From positions 3,715 to 13,658 of the forward strand of contig DNYO01000333.1 in the NCBI GenBank assembly GCA_003506795.1: 9,944 nucleotides of DNA, given 5' to 3'. This stretch comes from Deltaproteobacteria bacterium. GTDB lineage: Bacteria > Desulfobacterota > Syntrophorhabdia > Syntrophorhabdales > Syntrophorhabdaceae. This document shows, one piece after another, positions 6,913 through 9,944 of the stretch. The notes under the pieces were generated by a model. The model was not told the origin of the DNA. It was given only the letters and a program-made list of their open reading frames with translations, and made no database searches. Positions within the stretch are counted from its first letter, which is position 1, and each line of letters begins with the position of its first letter. Made by a program: the position numbers and the translations under genes.

Positions 6913-6924
6913 CCGGCAAGTCCT

Positions 6925-7686
6925 TTACCCCGCCTTTATTCTCTTTTTCACCTTCTTCCAGCTCTCCGTCGTCAGGAAGCTCTCATCCATATTGCCGACC
7001 ATCCGCGTGAACTTGCTGAAGGGCGCCGCGAATGTGAGCGTGCCTGCGGGCACGCATGGGCGGGCTGAGACGTCGAACATGCCCAGGACACACCGTGGGC
7101 GGCCCGAATCGTTTTCAAGATAGGGGTAAGTGATGATGGTGGAACAGCCTGCGCCGAAGGGAGAGAAAACACCGTTCTGTTCGCTCTCGTCGAAGTTTGC
7201 CAGGGTGAAGAGCCCCGACACCACATCCGGTGAGGCGAAAAAGACCACCGCGGCCGGGTTGTCACGCTCATCGATCATGTCCCAGCGTTTGAAGATAATG
7301 TAGCGGGCGGGTGCGCTGAATTTGGGCATGTTCTTCATTATTTCACCGACGAGTTCCGGTGATTTTTTATACCGTTCACCCTCCATTTCGCCCGGTATCC
7401 CGTAGGAGAGAAAATACTCGAAATTGGGGCGCAGGACCTCGGTGAATCCGAGGTACTTCCTGCCGCCGCCGCAGCCGATCGAGCCAACGTCGAAGGCAAG
7501 CGAGCGCCCGCGCGTTGCCCGTGCGATATCGGCGATAACGCACCGGTGTTCTTCCAGGCTCTTCGGCCCCTTCACTTTTGTCGCCCCGCTTTCATCGTCG
7601 CTGTAGAAAAAGATTATCGGAAGCGGCGCTCCGGGGAAGTATTTCTCCCACCTCTGGATGAATCGTTCCTTGAGCTGCATATCCAT
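6925..7686 (-). CDS. DUF169 family protein
   Basis: A 253-residue cytoplasmic protein of the DUF169 family (COG2043), common in anaerobes and archaea, function not established. Typical features are an N-terminal helix (MDMQLKERFIQRWEKYFPGA), then PIIFFYSDD, a conserved Cys in EEHRCVIADIARATRG (Cys49), SIGCGGGRKYLGF with Cys72 where family members have a CPGG-like turn, and GAGCSTIITYPY with Cys181. Further cysteines are at 199 and 211. The conserved cysteines could bind a metal or cofactor, but this is inference. A strong ribosome site (AAAGGAGG) lies 6 nt before the ATG at 7686. It converges on the lipase gene with 12 bp between stops and no room for a dedicated terminator, so the two transcripts should overlap. 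Upstream are the 510-bp intergenic region and its efflux remnants. Confidence 0.88.
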   Translation of the reverse strand: MDMQLKERFIQRWEKYFPGAPLPIIFFYSDDESGATKVKGPKSLEEHRCVIADIARATRGRSLAFDVGSIGCGGGRKYLGFTEVLRPNFEYFLSYGIPGEMEGERYKKSPELVGEIMKNMPKFSAPARYIIFKRWDMIDERDNPAAVVFFASPDVVSGLFTLANFDESEQNGVFSPFGAGCSTIITYPYLENDSGRPRCVLGMFDVSARPCVPAGTLTFAAPFSKFTRMVGNMDESFLTTESWKKVKKRIKAG

Positions 7687-7794
7687 GAATGTCCTCCTTT
7701 ACCGGTCCCACGCGTCCTCGATGCCCGCGGAACCCTTTATTTCCTATCCCTCTTCCAGACTTTATCACGTTTCTTTCCGCGTCCAAACTCTTTC

Positions 7795-7823
7795 TTGACA
7801 ACAAACATACACTTATCTAATAT
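7795..7823 (+). promoter_or_regulatory. sigma70-type promoter, consensus -35
   Basis: TTGACA at 7795-7800 matches the -35 consensus exactly, followed by the ideal 17-bp spacer and TAATAT at 7818-7823 as -10. Transcription would start near 7830 and run rightward through the efflux remnants to the metallo-hydrolase at 8197, giving a leader of about 365 nt. This is the best promoter in the window. It may be the original promoter of the lost efflux genes, now serving the hydrolase. Confidence 0.6.
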
Positions 7824-7833
7824 GTGACATACA

Positions 7834-7860
7834 TTTTCGAGCAGCCCATACTGCTCAAAA
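7834..7860. promoter_or_regulatory. inverted repeat at the predicted transcription start (possible operator)
   Basis: GAGCAG (7839-7844) and CTGCTC (7851-7856) are perfect complements around a 6-nt spacer. The symmetry extends outward as TTTT (7834-7837) and AAAA (7857-7860) with one unpaired C. It begins about 10 bp after the -10 element. No T-run follows on either strand in the right place for a terminator, so a repressor-binding site is the simplest reading, with a 5'-end RNA hairpin as the alternative. Confidence 0.4.
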
Positions 7861-7911
7861 AAATCCTACAGTTCGAGAGAAGTACGTACGCATAAAACGA
7901 CGCATATTTTG

Positions 7912-8016
7912 TGCACCAAGGCCGAGCTCGACCTGTCGAACGCAAAGCTCAATCTCATCGACACCGGGAACGATCTCAAAGTCCCATGGGTGTTTCTCAA
8001 TAGCCGTGGGTATTGA
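7912..8016 (+). pseudogene. remnant of a TolC-family outer-membrane efflux protein
   Basis: About 32 codons ending in TGA at 8014-8016 read KAELDLSNAKLNLIDTGNDL, then KVPWVFLNSRGY. This matches the pattern of the last periplasmic helix of TolC-family proteins (AxLNLIxAxNDLxVAxxxLNxAxGY), near the C-terminus. No start codon with a ribosome site precedes it, and the codons upstream of 7912 show no TolC-like pattern, so the N-terminal 90% is missing. The identification rests on motif recognition without an alignment. Confidence 0.55.
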
Positions 8017-8157
8017 TCCACCCCATTACCATTCTCACGGGTCTGCCGCTCGCCGTCTGCGGGGCCTTGATCGCGCTCCGGGTTTTTGGTATGGAACTCG
8101 ACATGTACGGTATGGTAGGTATAATAATGCTCACCGGTATAGCAAGGAAGAATGGTA
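8013..8157 (+). pseudogene. remnant of an RND (AcrB/HAE1-like) efflux pump
   Basis: In a different frame from the TolC remnant, and starting where that one stops, the sequence reads IHPITILTGLPLAVCGALIA, then LRVFGMELDMYGMVGIIMLTGIARKNG. This is the well-known pattern around transmembrane helices 10-11 of RND multidrug transporters (hydrophobic PLAxxGALxAL, G-x-x-L-(D/N)-x-Y/F-x-x-(V/I)-G-(I/L)-I-M-L-x-G-I-x-x-KN). Homology stops after KNG near 8157. Only about 47 of roughly 1,000 codons remain, so it cannot be functional. The frame stays open to 8213 but the tail is Lys-rich and unrelated. Confidence 0.75.
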
Positions 8158-8196
8158 GTCCAGAAAGAAAGAAGAAAAAATCTAAAGGAGTCTCTC

Positions 8197-8922
8197 ATGT
8201 CGCAGGTCTATAAAGGTGTTCATTTCATTCCCGGGCAGGATGAGTTTATCCCCGATTCACATGTCTACGTGATCGGAGACCCGGGGTCGAAGGATCTGTC
8301 CATCGTGGACGCCGGTCTTACGGGAAAGGGAGGCTATAAGGCGGAATCGATCAGGAAGCTCGGCATCGAACCTGCAGATGTGAAAAGGATCATCATGACC
8401 CACACGCACCTCGATCACATAGGGTGCCTTGCCGAGATTCAAAAGGCCTTTCCCGGGGCTGAACTCTGGGTCCACAAGCTGGAGGCCGACCTTCTCGAAA
8501 AGGGGGATGACCGTGCCGTATACGGGATGGATATGTTCAAGAGCATGTGCCAGAGTCAATTCGGGCTTGCCCCGGACGCCTTCACATTCAAGGTGGACCG
8601 CAAGCTGGAAGGCGGGGAGACCCTTGAGATCGGCGACATGGTCTGGGACGTGATACACATACCCGGCCACTCCATGGGAGGCATAGCGCTCTACGAGCCC
8701 GTCGGCAAGATACTTATCCCCGGGGATGTCGTGTATGCCGATTATGCTATCGGGCGCTTCGATCTTTTCGGGGCCGACGCCGCCCGCCTGAAGGATTCTC
8801 TCAACCGGCTCGGCCAGCTCGACGTGGATATACTTCTTCCGGGCCACAACCAGATACTCAAAGGCGTGCCCGCAGGCTATATAAAGAAGACTACAAAGAT
8901 GTGGGAACCCTATCTGGTGTAG
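8197..8922 (+). CDS. metallo-beta-lactamase-fold hydrolase
   Basis: A 241-residue MBL-fold protein, probably a cytoplasmic binuclear zinc (or iron) hydrolase. Metal ligands are complete: MTHTHLDHIG gives His69, His71, Asp73 and His74; GHSMGG gives His158; GDVVYAD gives Asp177; LLPGHNQ gives His217. The opening (MSQVYKGVHFIPGQDEFIPD, then SHVYVIGD and SIVDAG at 38-40) is typical of the glyoxalase II-like branch. Without the C-terminal glyoxalase II domain the substrate cannot be assigned; lactonase, thioesterase or other ester hydrolysis are all possible. The ATG at 8197 is supported by AAAGGAG 6 nt upstream; the open frame extends 15 codons further into the efflux scar without a ribosome site. 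It converges with the FapA-type gene, 29 bp between stops. The nearest good promoter is at 7795-7823. Confidence 0.93.
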   Translation: MSQVYKGVHFIPGQDEFIPDSHVYVIGDPGSKDLSIVDAGLTGKGGYKAESIRKLGIEPADVKRIIMTHTHLDHIGCLAEIQKAFPGAELWVHKLEADLLEKGDDRAVYGMDMFKSMCQSQFGLAPDAFTFKVDRKLEGGETLEIGDMVWDVIHIPGHSMGGIALYEPVGKILIPGDVVYADYAIGRFDLFGADAARLKDSLNRLGQLDVDILLPGHNQILKGVPAGYIKKTTKMWEPYLV

Positions 8923-8930
8923 AGAGGAAA

Positions 8931-8953
8931 GTGAATAGTGAATAGTATTCACT
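8931..8953. repeat. tandem GTGAATA repeat forming a hairpin between convergent genes
   Basis: GTGAATA occurs twice in tandem (8931-8944), and AGTGAAT (8937-8943) pairs with ATTCACT (8947-8953) across a 3-nt loop. It lies between the two convergent stop codons and overlaps the FapA-type stop at 8952-8954. The rightward strand continues ACGCTTTATT, which is a poor T-run, so it is at best a weak terminator. Confidence 0.35.
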
Positions 8954-9944
8954 ACGCTTTATTCTCGTAGACGTTTACCTTGATCTTTTCATCTTCAGCG
9001 AAAAAAACGGCACTATGGTATTCCGTCGTGCAGTCAAATATCAGTTTGCCTATTGTTACCCGGACATTGGGATAACAGGTCTGTCTTACCCTGACGGTCG
9101 GTTGCACGGATCGCGTCATCGTCGACTCAAGCATCGCGATCTCTTCGGTGAGCTCTTCCAGCCGGTGCCCCAGTTCCTCCGATGTTGCTAGAAGCCTGCG
9201 GTATAGTGTTTCTTTCTCGTCGGAAAGAGGGCAGGCCTGGCTCATTCCTTCCAGCGTGCGGATATGTTTGGCGATCTCTTCGAGGGTATGTTCGGTCTTC
9301 AGGGCCGCTTCTTTCGCATTCTTAAGGCGGGCCATTGTTTTGGGATCGTATCCGACCGAAACTTGTGTCTTACCCGCAATATCCGATCCGAGGATATTCA
9401 TGGCCGCGAGGTTTTGAGCACCAAGCTTGCTGCCGATAACACGCCCCTTGCCCAGAACGACGTCGATCGAATCGCCCGCGGACAACTCGGAATTGAGGGC
9501 GTCTCCAACAACGATGTTCCGCCCGGCCTCAATGGAGCAGTTCTCCACGAACAGCGCTGAAAAATCCCGACCGGCCTTGATAATGCCTTTATCCGCGCCG
9601 AGTATACCGCCTTTGATGAAGACATCCATCCCTGCCTCGATGATGCAGTCTTCAACGACTCCGTTTATCTCGATGCTCTCGGTGGCCTTTATGGAAAAAC
9701 CGGATACGACATTCCCGTCTATCTTGACGCTGCCTTTGAAGTCGATATTGCCGACGGAATAATTGATATCGCCCTTTATGGTATAGACGGGTTCGACGAA
9801 AACAGCCCTTCCTTTCAGGAAAGGCTGTCCCGCGATTGCAGCGGTAACTTCCATCGCATCGGGGGAGATGATGGTGTTTCTCCCGGCAGTGAATTTGATA
9901 TTCTTGCCGGGTTTGGCCGGTACCGTCTTTCCCGTGATCGTTAT
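8952..9944 (-). CDS. FapA/DUF342 family protein (5' end beyond the window)
   Basis: The visible 330 codons are the C-terminal part of a FapA-type (DUF342) protein; the frame is open through the right edge. The first 30 codons are typical of the family (ITITGKTVPAKPGKNIKF, then AGRNTIISPDAMEV), so the in-frame ATG at 9854 is internal and the real start lies outside. Next comes a long parallel beta-helix (visible residues about 50-195) with repeats such as IEINGVVED, IIEAGMDVFIKGGILGA and SIEAGRNIVVGD. A coiled coil follows (about 202-277, KTMARLKNAKEAALKTEHTL through EELTEEIAMLEST), then a short strand-rich end (VRVTIGKLIFDCTTEYHSAV). The family is annotated as flagellar assembly protein A, but DUF342 proteins also occur apart from flagellar genes, and no flagellar gene is visible here. 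It is probably cytoplasmic, structural or regulatory. Confidence 0.88.
   Translation of the reverse strand: MTITGKTVPAKPGKNIKFTAGRNTIISPDAMEVTAAIAGQPFLKGRAVFVEPVYTIKGDINYSVGNIDFKGSVKIDGNVVSGFSIKATESIEINGVVEDCIIEAGMDVFIKGGILGADKGIIKAGRDFSALFVENCSIEAGRNIVVGDALNSELSAGDSIDVVLGKGRVIGSKLGAQNLAAMNILGSDIAGKTQVSVGYDPKTMARLKNAKEAALKTEHTLEEIAKHIRTLEGMSQACPLSDEKETLYRRLLATSEELGHRLEELTEEIAMLESTMTRSVQPTVRVRQTCYPNVRVTIGKLIFDCTTEYHSAVFFAEDEKIKVNVYENKA

Noticed and set aside
7700..7790. A leftward promoter for the DUF169 gene (TTTGGA, 17 bp, TAAAGT on the minus strand).
   Set aside because: The -35 matches consensus at only three positions; too weak to annotate, although a promoter must exist nearby.
8152..8196. 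A 15-codon upstream extension of the MBL hydrolase.
   Set aside because: It is Lys/Arg-rich, lies in the efflux scar and contains the ribosome site of the ATG at 8197.
7866..8198. A 110-codon leftward frame across the efflux scar.
   Set aside because: It has no ribosome site, no recognisable content, and runs antisense to recognisable TolC and RND fragments.
8013..8213. The RND remnant read as a 66-codon small membrane protein with a TTG start.
   Set aside because: There is no ribosome site before the TTG, the content is a mid-gene piece of a known large transporter, and it overlaps the start of the MBL gene.
8257..8952. A 231-codon leftward frame opposite the MBL hydrolase.
   Set aside because: It is the antisense of a complete MBL gene with all metal ligands; the frame stays open because of codon bias.

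Overview
The window (about 55% GC by eye) reads as chromosomal DNA of an anaerobic, Gram-negative bacterium. Two lipoproteins, one Sec-secreted periplasmic protein, a DUF169 protein, a DUF342/FapA protein and outer-membrane efflux remnants suggest a Desulfobacterota/Syntrophorhabdus-like lineage. That placement is an inference from gene content; no rRNA or marker gene is present. I see no tRNA, rRNA, CRISPR, IS element or intact phage gene.

Left part (1-1410): two leftward genes. One encodes a 59-residue single-helix membrane protein with a GTG start. Downstream of it is a membrane protein with a degenerate J-like N-terminus and an HEAGH metalloprotease-like motif. A divergent intergenic region carries an extended -10 promoter candidate and a strong leader hairpin, and leads into the rightward genes.

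Middle part (1411-6912): rightward genes. A small lipoprotein, a PPC/DUF296 protein and a full-length alpha-D-glucose phosphate-specific phosphoglucomutase are spaced like one operon. Next comes a secreted protein built of two 90-residue repeats, ended by a clear intrinsic terminator. Last is a 626-residue lipoprotein with a C-terminal alpha/beta-hydrolase (lipase-like) domain. The phosphoglucomutase has all its active-site loops and links glucose-1-phosphate and glucose-6-phosphate; nothing else in the window shows which polysaccharide pathway it serves.

Right part (6913-9944): a DUF169 gene runs leftward and ends 12 bp from the lipase gene, tail to tail. The 510 bp upstream of it is the oddest stretch. 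It holds a rightward promoter with a consensus -35, an inverted repeat over the expected transcription start, and two short remnants of a TolC-family outer-membrane protein and an RND efflux pump, joined in different frames. An intact metallo-beta-lactamase-fold hydrolase follows directly. A leftward FapA/DUF342 gene, converging on the hydrolase gene, runs off the right edge.

I found no convincing new multi-gene system. The best leads are the unlisted 59-residue membrane protein beside the J-like/HEAGH protein, and the efflux-operon scar with its surviving promoter and possible operator.
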